Shown here piece by piece: positions 1-9,164 of a stretch of 47,522 nucleotides of DNA. This DNA comes from Hydrocarboniphaga sp. (GTDB lineage Bacteria; Pseudomonadota; Gammaproteobacteria; Nevskiales; Nevskiaceae). Location: assembly GCF_028291725.1 (NCBI RefSeq), contig NZ_JAQGNT010000083.1, forward strand, positions 1 through 47,522, given 5' to 3'. The notes below the pieces were generated by a model. It did no database searches. It was given only the letters and a program-made list of their open reading frames with translations, and was not told where the DNA came from. A program made the translations under genes and the position numbers. Within the stretch, counting starts at the first letter, position 1; every line of letters starts with the position of its first letter.

Positions 1-248
1 CGGTGATGCGCACCGAGCAGGCACTTCCAGCCGATGTGAAACTGCTGGCGCCGCTGAAATCCGCCCTGCTGCTCGCCCCGCTGATGCAGGTCGACGGCGA
101 TACCCAGAACCGCCTCACCCGCGGCGAGGTCAATATCGTCGCCGACAAGTCCATCCCCTATCACCTGCTCAAAAAGGTCATGGCGACCTGTACCGATACG
201 AGATTCGCACGCATCTCGCTGGCCGTCGTCGAGAAGAAGGGTTCGTGA
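1..248 (+). CDS. ExbD/TolR family biopolymer transport protein, 3' end only
   Basis: The reading frame is open from the left edge to a TGA at 246-248, so only the last 80 or so residues are visible. They contain the periplasmic ExbD/TolR fold, with short segments such as VNIVADKSIPYHLLKKVM and a C-terminal beta strand ending in VVEKKGS. ExbD/TolR proteins form the proton-driven stator with ExbB/TolQ and energise a TonB-like partner. The next gene encodes a TonB-like protein, which supports this reading. The N-terminal membrane helix with its conserved aspartate lies outside the window, so ExbD cannot be separated from TolR. The GTG-ATG pair at 3-8 is internal and not a start. Confidence 0.75.
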   Translation, partial: VMRTEQALPADVKLLAPLKSALLLAPLMQVDGDTQNRLTRGEVNIVADKSIPYHLLKKVMATCTDTRFARISLAVVEKKGS

Positions 249-280
249 TGGGGATCGTGATGGGGATCGTGATGATCAGC
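245..280 (+). repeat. Three 12-bp tandem units between exbD and the TonB-like gene
   Basis: The unit GTGATGGGGATC occurs at 245-256 and 257-268, followed by a divergent third copy at 269-280. The first unit contains the exbD stop codon. The repeat supplies ATG and GTG codons of a 17-codon open frame (248-301) that links the exbD stop to the next start. Confidence 0.6.
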
Positions 281-297
281 GCTCAAGGAGGAGTCGC

Positions 298-1314
298 ATG
301 AGCGCCACCGCTCTGCACCACAACGCCGTAATCGGCACCGATGCCTGGAGTCTGACGGACGAAGCCGATCGCCTGTTCCGCAAGGTGACGACGATCGCGC
401 TGTTCGTTTTCCTGATATTGGCCATCGTGATTCCGCTGCTGAAACTGGCCGGCCTGGAGCGCGGCGGCGGCGACACGCTGGACCGCCGCTACGTCAGCCT
501 GCTGCCCGACGCCGAAGTCGCGGACCAGACCGAAGAGCCCAAGCCCTCGGAAGACAATTCTCCCAAATCCGAAGAGCCGAAGCCGCAGGAAGTCGCCAAG
601 CCCGAACCAGCCAAGCCCAAGGCCGAAAAACCGACGCCGAAGCCCGAGCCGACCCGCGAGCAGCAGGTGGAATCGGCGCGCGACAAGGCCTCGCAGACCG
701 GCGTCATGGCGATGGCCGACCAGCTCAAGGCGCTGCGCGACAACTCGCTGCAGGGCATCGACACGGCCCGGCCGCTGACCAGCGACATGGTCACGGCCAA
801 GGCCGGCACCGGCGCGTCCGGCGGTTCGGCTGCGGGCGGCGCGTCGATCGCGCAGTCTGCGGCCGCCAGTTCCGGCGGCATTTCCGGCTCCGGCACCGGC
901 GACACGCGCCGCTCGCAGTCCGGCGCCGGGCTCGGCCAGCGCCGCACCACCGTGGTCGAAAGCCCGATCGGCATGGGGCCGGACAAGACCCGGCCCGGCC
1001 AGAGTGGCGACAAGCAGATCGCCGCGCGCACGCTCAGTGAGATCCAGGAGACTTTCGATCGCAGCAAGGCCGCGTTCTACGCTATCTACCAGCGCGAACT
1101 GCGCGACAAGCCGGACGTGCGCGGCAAGATCGTCATCAGCCTGACGATCGCGCCGAACGGCTCGGTCTCCGCCTGCCAGATGGTCTCCAGCGAACTAGGC
1201 GATCCGGAGCTGGAGGAGAAGATCCTGCAGCGCGTGCGGCTGCTGAACTTCGGCGCCAAGAACGTGCCGGCATTCACGTATCCGAACTATCCGATCGTGT
1301 TGTTCCCGGCCTGA
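298..1314 (+). CDS. AgmX/PglI C-terminal domain protein, TonB-like energy transducer
   Basis: This 338-residue protein has a short cytoplasmic N-terminus, one membrane helix at about residues 31-51, a Pro/Glu/Lys-rich spacer (about 70-125), a Gly/Ser-rich low-complexity stretch (about 165-205) and a compact C-terminal domain from about 245. The C-terminal part resembles the TonB-like AgmX/PglI domain: an IVISLTIAPNGSV strand and a region ending in FTYPNYPIVLFPA. The layout is that of an anchored periplasm-spanning transducer driven by ExbB/ExbD. It follows the exbD fragment directly. The start at 298 has an AAGGAGG ribosome-binding site at 284-290. The outer-membrane partner is unknown. The family call is good; what it energises cannot be told. 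Confidence 0.75.
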   Translation: MSATALHHNAVIGTDAWSLTDEADRLFRKVTTIALFVFLILAIVIPLLKLAGLERGGGDTLDRRYVSLLPDAEVADQTEEPKPSEDNSPKSEEPKPQEVAKPEPAKPKAEKPTPKPEPTREQQVESARDKASQTGVMAMADQLKALRDNSLQGIDTARPLTSDMVTAKAGTGASGGSAAGGASIAQSAAASSGGISGSGTGDTRRSQSGAGLGQRRTTVVESPIGMGPDKTRPGQSGDKQIAARTLSEIQETFDRSKAAFYAIYQRELRDKPDVRGKIVISLTIAPNGSVSACQMVSSELGDPELEEKILQRVRLLNFGAKNVPAFTYPNYPIVLFPA

Positions 1315-1320
1315 GGCGAG

Positions 1321-1352
1321 CGCCGGCGTATGGAAGGCCGGCTTCTTGCTTA
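1321..1352 (+). terminator. Possible weak terminator after the TonB-like gene
   Basis: GCCGGC at 1322-1327 pairs with GCCGGC at 1337-1342, followed by a partly T-rich TTCTTGCTT. The stem is short and the T-run is interrupted, so termination is uncertain. A second GC-rich hairpin (GGGGGGC pairing with GCCCCCC, about 1373-1402) lies in the fabV leader. Confidence 0.25.
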
Positions 1353-1429
1353 GACAAGTCGGCTTTTGAGCCGGGGGGCTCCGCACAGGCGGCGCCCCCC
1401 GCAATCGAAACGAACCAGACGATCCTTCA

Positions 1430-2623
1430 ATGATTATCAAACCCAAAATCCGTGGCTTCATGTGTGTCTCAGCTCATCCGGTTGGCTGCGAAGTCAACGT
1501 CAAGGAGCAGATCGACTACGTGAAGGCCAGGGGCGCCGTCGCCGGTGGGCCATCGAGGGTACTGGTGATCGGCGCCTCCACCGGCTACGGCCTGGCGGCG
1601 CGCATTACCGCGGCCTTCGGCTGCGGTGCGGCGACGCTAGGGCTGTTCTACGAGCGTGCCGGCGAAGAGACCCGCCTCGGCAGCGCCGGCTGGTACAACT
1701 CCGCCGGCTTCCACAAGTTCGCCGAAGCCGAAGGCCTGTACGCCAAGAGCATCAACGGCGACGCCTACTCCGACGAGATCAAGCACAAGACCATCGAGGT
1801 CATCAAGCAGGATCTGGGTCAGGTCGACCTGGTGATCTACAGCCTGGCCTCGCCACGTCGCAAGCACCCGAAGACCGGCGAAGTGTTCAATTCGGTGCTC
1901 AAGCCGATCGGCGCGCCGCTGACCCAGCGCGGCCTGGACACCGACAAGGTGGTGATCAAGACCGTCACGCTGGAAGCCGCGACCCAGGACGACATCGACC
2001 AGACCGTCGCGGTGATGGGCGGCGAAGACTGGCAGATGTGGATCGACGCGCTGGCCGAGGCCGGCGTGCTGGCGCCGGGCGCCAAGACCACGGCTTTCAC
2101 CTACGTCGGCGAGAAAGTCACGCGCGCGATCTACTGGAACGGCACGATCGGCGCCGCCAAGCAGGACCTCGACAAGAAGGTGCTGGATATCCGTGCGAAG
2201 CTCGCGGTCAGCGGCGGCGATGCGCGCGTGTCGGTGCTCAAGGCGGTGGTCACCCAGGCCAGCTCGGCGATCCCGGTGATGCCGCTGTACCTGTCGACGC
2301 TGTTCATGGTGATGAAGGCGCGCGGCACCCACGAAGGCTGCATCGAGCAGATCTACACGCTGTACAAGGACAACCTTTACGGCGCCACGCCGACGATGGA
2401 CGCCGAAGGCCGCCTGCGCACCGACTATGCCGAACTGGATCTCGAGGTGCAGGCCGAAGTCGAAAAGAACTGGGACATTATCGAGAACGACACGATCCCG
2501 ACGATGACCGACTTCCCCAGCTACAAGCACGAGTTCATGCGCCTGTTCGGTTTCGACATCGCCGGCGTGGACTACGAGGCCGACGTCGACCCGGTAGTGC
2601 CGATCGCCAACGTCATCGGCTGA
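1430..2623 (+). CDS. fabV: Enoyl-[acyl-carrier-protein] reductase FabV
   Basis: FabV catalyses the last step of each fatty-acid elongation cycle, reducing trans-2-enoyl-ACP with NADH; related enzymes act on enoyl-CoA. The 397-residue length is normal. The N-terminus ([10 protein letters not shown], then AHPVGC) is characteristic. The dinucleotide-binding motif GASTGYG lies at residues 48-54. The FabV active-site pattern Tyr-X8-Lys is present as Tyr234 and Lys243 in [10 protein letters not shown]. No strong Shine-Dalgarno precedes the start, but the conserved N-terminus fixes it. FabV is the triclosan-insensitive enoyl reductase class. The gene stands alone between a weak hairpin and a strong terminator. 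Confidence 0.95.
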   Translation: MIIKPKIRGFMCVSAHPVGCEVNVKEQIDYVKARGAVAGGPSRVLVIGASTGYGLAARITAAFGCGAATLGLFYERAGEETRLGSAGWYNSAGFHKFAEAEGLYAKSINGDAYSDEIKHKTIEVIKQDLGQVDLVIYSLASPRRKHPKTGEVFNSVLKPIGAPLTQRGLDTDKVVIKTVTLEAATQDDIDQTVAVMGGEDWQMWIDALAEAGVLAPGAKTTAFTYVGEKVTRAIYWNGTIGAAKQDLDKKVLDIRAKLAVSGGDARVSVLKAVVTQASSAIPVMPLYLSTLFMVMKARGTHEGCIEQIYTLYKDNLYGATPTMDAEGRLRTDYAELDLEVQAEVEKNWDIIENDTIPTMTDFPSYKHEFMRLFGFDIAGVDYEADVDPVVPIANVIG

Positions 2624-2637
2624 CTCGCGCTTCCAAT

Positions 2638-2669
2638 AAAAAAGGCCCGCGATGATCGCGGGCCTTTTT
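2638..2669. terminator. Bidirectional Rho-independent terminator between fabV and the subtilase gene
   Basis: A 9-bp stem (GGCCCGCGA at 2644-2652 with TCGCGGGCC at 2656-2664, 3-nt loop) is flanked by A6 on the left and T5 on the right. It can therefore terminate both convergent genes. Confidence 0.9.
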
Positions 2670-2686
2670 ATTGCAACGCCGCGCGA

Positions 2687-4753
2687 CTACGGCTGCTTGG
2701 TGCAGAGCGAGAAACTGCCCGAGCCGCTGTACGCATAGACGCGCCAGCGATAGGTGCCGGCCGCGGCGCTGTAGTCGATCGACTCGGTCGCGGTTGAGCC
2801 CAGGGAACTCGCCACCGCGCTCCAGCTGCCGCTGCTGCTCTTCTTCTGCAGATACAGGTCGAAGTCGGCGCCAGCCGGCCCGCTCAGGCGGCCGCTGTTG
2901 GTGCCGGTTACGCTCGTCGTATAGCCGCTGCTGGTCGGTGCGTAGTAGCTGCCCGCGGCGCTTAGCGAGCCGCTGTAAGCGGTGTAGCCCGCCGCGCAGG
3001 AACTGCTGCCGCCGGTGGTAAACGCGCCGACCAGGCTGACGCCGGAGAACGTGCTGTAGCCCCGCACCATCACGTAGTACGTGCCGGCCTGCGCGCTTGT
3101 GATCGGGCAGCTTTCGGCGTTGCCGCTCTTGTACGGCCGGCAGTCGTAGCTGGACGTGGTCGGCGCAGAGCCGAACTTCACATACAGATCCGCATCGCCG
3201 GTGCCGCCGGACATCGTGAAGCTGAGCCCGGTTGCACCCGCCGGTACGATCATCGTGTAGCGCAACTCGGTATTGGCGCTACCGGCCAGGCCGGTCACCG
3301 GAACACCGTTCTGCAGCACGCTCGAAGTCGGCGGTGGCGTGGTGCCCTGCGCCGCGGCGATCGCGGCCGGCGCGTCGACGATGCCGGTGCCGCACTGCGA
3401 GCAGGTCGCCGGGAACGCACGCGCGGTGCTCTTCAGCGTGCTCTCGACTTCGTCCGGCGTGATCGTCGGCTTGACTGCGTACAGCAGCGCCGCGACGCCG
3501 GCGACGTGCGGCGTCGCCATCGACGTGCCCTGATAGAACGCGTAGCTGTCGGCACCCGGCGTCGTGGTGCCGGCATTGAGTGTCGACAGGATGCCGTTGG
3601 CGGTGCCGCTGCTGGTGTCGCCGCCGGGAGCGGCAACGTCGACGATGCTGCCGTAGTTCGAGTAGTACGCGCGGCCACCGGTGCGGCCGACCGCGGCCAC
3701 CGCGATCACACCTGAGCAGTTGGCCGGGCTCGAGTTCGAGGCGTTGGTGTTCTCGTTACCGGCCGCGACGATGACGCTGGTGCCGCGTGAGCGCGCCGAG
3801 GTGATCGCCGCCTGGCTGGTGCTGTCGCAGGCGCCGCTGCCGCCGAGCGACATGTTGATGACCTTGGCCGGATTCGCGTTCGCCGGCACGCCGCTGACGG
3901 TACCGCCGGAAGCCCAGATGATGCCGTCGGCGATGTCGGAGGTGTAGCCGCCGCAGCGGCCGAGCACGCGCACCGGCAGCACCTTGGCGCTGTAGGCGAT
4001 GCCGGCGACGCCGTTGCCGTTGTTGGTCAGAGCGGCGATCGTGCCGGATACATGGGTACCGTGCCAGCTGCTGTTCGACGAGCCGGTGCCGGCGCCGCAT
4101 TGATCGGTGGTGTACCAGTCGCCGGGATCGCTGGCGTCGCTATCGCGGCCGTTACCGTCGTTGGAGACGGTGGTATCGCTGATGAAGTCATAGCCGCCGA
4201 CGATGTTGGTCGCGAGATCCGCATGCGGCCGGTAACCGGTGTCGATCACCGCGACGACCACGCCGCTGCCGCTGGTGACGTCCCACGCGGCCGGCATCTT
4301 CAGGCTGGCCGTCGCCTCGTACAGATCCCATTGCTCGCTGTAGCGCGTGTCGTTGGGCGTCAGCAGCGCCTTCATCAACCGATCTTCCTCGGCGTACTCG
4401 ACCCGCGCATCGGCTGCAATATCCCGCAGCAGCGCGGCGAACTCGTCGGCGCCCAGGCGCCTGCCCTGCACTTTCACCACTTCGCCGCCGGTGGCGATCG
4501 CGCGCATCGGCGCGAGTTCAATGCCGCGACGTGCCGCGGCCGCCTCCAATACAGCGCGCGCCGCGACTGCATGCGCGGCGAACACACCGTCGCCGTCCTT
4601 GAACTTGACGATGATCCGCTGCGGCGGGCCCTGATCGTCGGCGGACGGCGCAACTTGCGCCTGTGCCGACAACGAGATCGTCAGCCCCAGCGTCAGCCAG
4701 GCGGCCAGACGCGCGATGCCCGCCCAACGGCGGGCCTCTGCTTTCCCTTGCAT
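2687..4753 (-). CDS. Secreted S8 family serine peptidase (subtilase) with two C-terminal beta domains
   Basis: This 688-residue exported protease starts with a Sec signal peptide (cleavage probably after SAQA, residue 32). An I9-like propeptide follows at about 45-130. The catalytic domain shows Asp171 in VVAVIDTGY, His231 in HGTHVSGTIAA, an oxyanion Asn near 333 in AAGNEN, and Ser411 in GTSMATPHVAG. Two beta domains follow: a PPC-type pre-peptidase C-terminal domain (about 480-585, with DADLYVKFG) and a similar repeat to the end (about 590-688, with FDLYLQKKSSSG). The start has a clear AAGGAGAG site. It is probably an extracellular degradative protease. The substrate is unknown. Confidence 0.92.
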   Translation of the reverse strand: MQGKAEARRWAGIARLAAWLTLGLTISLSAQAQVAPSADDQGPPQRIIVKFKDGDGVFAAHAVAARAVLEAAAARRGIELAPMRAIATGGEVVKVQGRRLGADEFAALLRDIAADARVEYAEEDRLMKALLTPNDTRYSEQWDLYEATASLKMPAAWDVTSGSGVVVAVIDTGYRPHADLATNIVGGYDFISDTTVSNDGNGRDSDASDPGDWYTTDQCGAGTGSSNSSWHGTHVSGTIAALTNNGNGVAGIAYSAKVLPVRVLGRCGGYTSDIADGIIWASGGTVSGVPANANPAKVINMSLGGSGACDSTSQAAITSARSRGTSVIVAAGNENTNASNSSPANCSGVIAVAAVGRTGGRAYYSNYGSIVDVAAPGGDTSSGTANGILSTLNAGTTTPGADSYAFYQGTSMATPHVAGVAALLYAVKPTITPDEVESTLKSTARAFPATCSQCGTGIVDAPAAIAAAQGTTPPPTSSVLQNGVPVTGLAGSANTELRYTMIVPAGATGLSFTMSGGTGDADLYVKFGSAPTTSSYDCRPYKSGNAESCPITSAQAGTYYVMVRGYSTFSGVSLVGAFTTGGSSSCAAGYTAYSGSLSAAGSYYAPTSSGYTTSVTGTNSGRLSGPAGADFDLYLQKKSSSGSWSAVASSLGSTATESIDYSAAAGTYRWRVYAYSGSGSFSLCTKQP

Positions 4754-4917
4754 ATCACTCTCCTTGCCTTACTCGAATCCAGATCAGGCGGATCGAACTT
4801 GCCGATCCGGCATCCGCATCCTGCGGACACAGGGCAACCGCCCCCTGTACTTCGAGCCTAGCGAGTGGATACAAAGAGAAACATCGGGGAAACACTTGCA
4901 TCCAACGCGGAAATCAC

Positions 4918-6240
<1,323 letters not shown>

Positions 6241-6252
6241 CAGCGTGCTCCG

Positions 6253-8190
6253 TTAGCCGCCTTTCTGGTCGGGCGCAGGCGTGGCGGCGGACTCATCGGC
6301 CGGCGGGTTCTCGATCTTCACCTTGAACTCCTTCTCCAGCGATTTGCGCATGGCCGCGTATTCGGCACCGGCGACGGCTTCACGCAATTGCGCGGTGCTG
6401 CCTTTCGCCTCGGCGGGGCTCGCCTCCGGCTCGTCAACCTTGCGCAGCAAGATCACGGCCAGGTCGCCATTGGCAAGAGCAAGCTCGGTGGCGCTGAGCT
6501 TGCCTTCGGCCGGACGCGGCAGCTTGAACGTCGCGTCGACCACGGCGCGCTCCGGCGTGGAGCCATTGCGCTTCACATTGGTATCGGCATGCATTTCGGC
6601 GCCGACGGCGGCGCTGGCAGCGTCGAGCGTGTCGCCCTTGCGCAGCGCCGCCAGCAACTCCCTGGACTTCGCGGCAGCCAGCGTCTTCGCAGTAGCAAGC
6701 TTGAGTTCTTCACGAATCCCGTCGGCGACCTCGGCCATCGGGCGTTGACGCGGCGCTTCGTACTCGCTCTTGCGAATGACGACGACGCGGCCCGGACCCA
6801 CCGACAGCGGCTTGCTGTTTTCGTTGTCGGTCAAAACCTCCTGCGAAAACGCTGCCAGCCTGACCGGCTCCTGGGCGAGGATGCCGGCACCGCCGGCACG
6901 CGTGAACCAGTCGGTGGTCTCGACCTTCAGGCCGAGCGTCTGGGCAACGGTATCCAGCGAGGTCGGGCTCTCGAACGCGAGCTGTTCGAGCTTGTCCGAC
7001 ATTTCCTGGAAGCGTTTCTGAGCCTCGCGCTGCTGATAGACCTCGAGCAGCTCGGCCTGCACGCCTGGATCTTCGAACGGGCGCGCGCTCGGCGCTTTCA
7101 GTTCTTCGAGCTGGATCAGATGCCAGCCGAATTCAGTCTCGACCACGTCGCTGGTTTCACCGGACTTGAGCGCGAACAACGCGTCCTCGAACGACTTGGT
7201 CATCATGCCGCGCTTGACCCAGCCCAGATCGCCGCCCAGCGTCTTGGAACCGGTATCGTCGGAATTCTTCTTGGCCAGTTCGCCGAAGTCGGCACCGCCC
7301 TTGAGTTCCGCCTCGATCTTTTCGATCTTGGCCTTGGACGCGGACTTGTCGGCGCCGAAGGCCACCAGGATGTGGCGCGCGCGGCGCTCTTCGGTGCCGG
7401 TGAAACGGCTGTCCTTCTCCGCGTCGTAGGCGACCTTCAATACATCGGCGCCGGGATTCTCGGCTTTCGACAACTTTTCCAGATCGAGATCGACGTATGC
7501 GAGCTTGAGACGCTCGGGCGCCATGTAATTGGCCTTGTTGGCCTCGTAGCGCGCGGCGATTTCCGCGTCGGTGATTTGCGCATCCTTCTGGAAGCGGGCG
7601 ATCGGCAACACGGCCATGCCGATGTCACGCGTCTGGCCACTGATGCGGCGCGTCAGCTGTGCTTCCTCGTCGCTGACGAAGGCCGAATCGGCAATGCTCT
7701 CGCGCAGCTGGTCGATCACCAGCGACTCGCGCAGATCGCCTTCGAAGCGCTGCGGCTGCAGACCACGACGCGACAGCAGATCGCGATAAACCTTGGTCGA
7801 GAACTTTCCGTTTTCCTGGAACGCCGGAACGCTGCTCAGATAATTGAACACTGCCGCGTCGCTGGCGCGATAACCGGCGTCATGCGCGTACTGACGCAGT
7901 ACCTGCTCCTGCACCATGTCGTCGAGCACGTTCTGACGGAAACGCGTCTTGTCGATCATCTCGGGGCGAAAGTTTTCGCCGAGCATCTGCTGCAGCTGCT
8001 GATAGCGCTGATCGTAGCCCTGACGAAATTCGGCTTGTGTGATCTCGTGGTCGCCAACCTTCGCGACGATCGGATCGACGCTGCCACCCTTGAAGGATTC
8101 GATGCCCCAGAACGCGAACGGAATACAGATCAAACCGATCACGAACCAAACGATGGGGCCGGACAAGCGATCGCGAATGTTTTGCAGCAT
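6253..8190 (-). CDS. ppiD: Peptidylprolyl isomerase PpiD, membrane-anchored periplasmic chaperone
   Basis: PpiD sits near the Sec translocon and helps secreted and outer-membrane proteins fold. The 645-residue protein has a short cytoplasmic start, one membrane helix (about 13-30), a SurA-type N-terminal chaperone region (about 35-230), a parvulin domain (about 266-365, with RARHILVAFG, GGDLGWVKRGMM and FGWHLIQLEE) and a long C-terminal chaperone region. E. coli PpiD is 623 residues. It lies downstream of hupB and two tRNAs, the usual place for ppiD in the clpPX-lon-hupB-ppiD block. The ribosome-binding site is weak. Confidence 0.93.
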   Translation of the reverse strand: MLQNIRDRLSGPIVWFVIGLICIPFAFWGIESFKGGSVDPIVAKVGDHEITQAEFRQGYDQRYQQLQQMLGENFRPEMIDKTRFRQNVLDDMVQEQVLRQYAHDAGYRASDAAVFNYLSSVPAFQENGKFSTKVYRDLLSRRGLQPQRFEGDLRESLVIDQLRESIADSAFVSDEEAQLTRRISGQTRDIGMAVLPIARFQKDAQITDAEIAARYEANKANYMAPERLKLAYVDLDLEKLSKAENPGADVLKVAYDAEKDSRFTGTEERRARHILVAFGADKSASKAKIEKIEAELKGGADFGELAKKNSDDTGSKTLGGDLGWVKRGMMTKSFEDALFALKSGETSDVVETEFGWHLIQLEELKAPSARPFEDPGVQAELLEVYQQREAQKRFQEMSDKLEQLAFESPTSLDTVAQTLGLKVETTDWFTRAGGAGILAQEPVRLAAFSQEVLTDNENSKPLSVGPGRVVVIRKSEYEAPRQRPMAEVADGIREELKLATAKTLAAAKSRELLAALRKGDTLDAASAAVGAEMHADTNVKRNGSTPERAVVDATFKLPRPAEGKLSATELALANGDLAVILLRKVDEPEASPAEAKGSTAQLREAVAGAEYAAMRKSLEKEFKVKIENPPADESAATPAPDQKGG

Positions 8191-8280
8191 GGCAGGTCGT
8201 CTTTACTCGAAACAGTGAATGCGTCTTGTGACGCGGTCTTGACGCGCTCTTATAGCGCTATTTTCGTGACGCGCAAAACA

Positions 8281-8309
8281 AAAAAGGCACCCTTGCGAGG
8301 TGCCCCTTT
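8281..8309 (-). terminator. Terminator after the tRNA-Val/tRNA-Asp pair
   Basis: GGCACC (8286-8291) pairs with GGTGCC (8299-8304). On the minus strand the hairpin is followed by a run of T's (A's at 8281-8285 on the plus strand). It ends the tRNA transcript before ppiD. Confidence 0.75.
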
Positions 8310-8320
8310 TGCAAATCGAG

Positions 8321-8397
8321 TGGCGGAGCGGACGGGACTCGAACCCGCGACCCTCGGCGTGACAGGCCGATATTCTAACCAACTGAACTACCGCTCC
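8321..8397 (-). tRNA. tRNA-Asp (GTC)
   Basis: A 77-nt cloverleaf with encoded CCA. The acceptor begins GGAGCGG and pairs with CCGCTCC. The anticodon loop CTGTCAC gives GTC, and the T-arm contains GGTTCGAGTCC. It is followed by a terminator and preceded by tRNA-Val on the same strand. Confidence 0.97.
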
Positions 8398-8406
8398 ACT
8401 TTTTGA

Positions 8407-8482
8407 TGGTGGGTGCTGACGGGCTCGAACCGCCGACATTCGCCTTGTAAGGGCGACGCTCTACCGACTGAGCTAAGCACCC
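8407..8482 (-). tRNA. tRNA-Val (TAC)
   Basis: A 76-nt cloverleaf with encoded CCA. The acceptor GGGTGCT pairs with AGCACCC. The anticodon in CCCTTACAAGG is TAC. The D-arm TTAGCTCAGTCGGTAGAGC and T-arm GGTTCGAGCCC are standard. The gap to tRNA-Asp is 9 bp, so both are cut from one transcript. Confidence 0.97.
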
Positions 8483-8571
8483 CTGGGCGACGCGTCTTGC
8501 GAACCTCGAATCGAACCGCCAAACAGACTTTTCACAGACCGTTCAACGACATCAGCGCCCCACGTAGTCCG

Positions 8572-8844
8572 CTACTTTATCGCATCTTTTAGAGCTTTGC
8601 CAGCTTTAAATGACGGCGTTTTGCTGGCCTTGATCTTCAAGGTCGCGCCGGTCTTGGGATTGCGGCCGACACGAGCAGCACGCTCGCGAACCTGGAACGT
8701 ACCAAAACCAACCAGAGCGACTTTGTCCTTCTTCTTGAGCGCCTTTCCGACCACGAGAATCAGCGCGTCTAGGGCGCGGCCCGCATCTGCCTTGGACAGA
8801 TCGGCCTTGTCGGCGATCGCCTGGATCAATTCTGATTTATTCAT
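8572..8844 (-). CDS. hupB: DNA-binding protein HU-beta
   Basis: HU is a small nucleoid protein that bends and compacts DNA as a dimer. The 90-residue product begins [11 protein letters not shown]. It carries the HU/IHF signature near residues 46-65 ([20 protein letters not shown]), including the Arg-Asn-Pro intercalating tip. It lies between lon and ppiD, the conserved position of hupB. A sigma70-type promoter is visible about 170 bp upstream, so it can be expressed independently of lon. Confidence 0.97.
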   Translation of the reverse strand: MNKSELIQAIADKADLSKADAGRALDALILVVGKALKKKDKVALVGFGTFQVRERAARVGRNPKTGATLKIKASKTPSFKAGKALKDAIK

Positions 8845-9014
8845 TTGAGACGTCCCCGGAATTTTTTGATTGCATTGCGGCGCGCAAAGCCATGAGCCAT
8901 GCGTGCGATATCGAAACGAGCCGTTGCAGCGCTTTTATGAGTGGACAGCTGATCAGCGCTGGCAAGCAAAGAAGCGTTTGATGTAGCCAATTTACGCAAC
9001 AACGGAGACAGCTT

Positions 9015-9044
9015 TTTATATCAAGCGCGTCCGTTGCTCGTCAA
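9015..9044 (-). promoter_or_regulatory. Predicted sigma70 promoter of hupB
   Basis: On the minus strand TTGACG (9039-9044) and TATAAA (9015-9020) are separated by 18 bp. The transcript would start near 9008, giving a 5' leader of about 165 nt before hupB. The 320-bp gap 8845-9164 holds only this promoter and the lon terminator; I see no other gene in it. Confidence 0.55.
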
Positions 9045-9072
9045 TCAAAAAACCTACTCAGGGCGCTGCAGG

Positions 9073-9103
9073 AAAACCCGCAAATCCTCAGCGAATTTGC
9101 GGG
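9073..9103 (-). terminator. Terminator downstream of lon
   Basis: CCCGCAAAT (9077-9085) pairs with ATTTGCGGG (9095-9103) around a 9-nt loop. On the minus strand the stem is followed by TTTTCC. The T-run is short, so some read-through into hupB is possible. Confidence 0.6.
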
Positions 9104-9164
9104 CTGCGGGCGCATCCCCCATTTGCGCAACACAGCCCCGCAGACATCGCAAAACGATCTTTGC

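Noticed and set aside
1366-2655. A 429-codon frame on the plus strand overlapping fabV
   Set aside because: Its product is almost only Arg, Gly, Asp and Ala from frame-shifted fabV codons and runs into the terminator hairpin.
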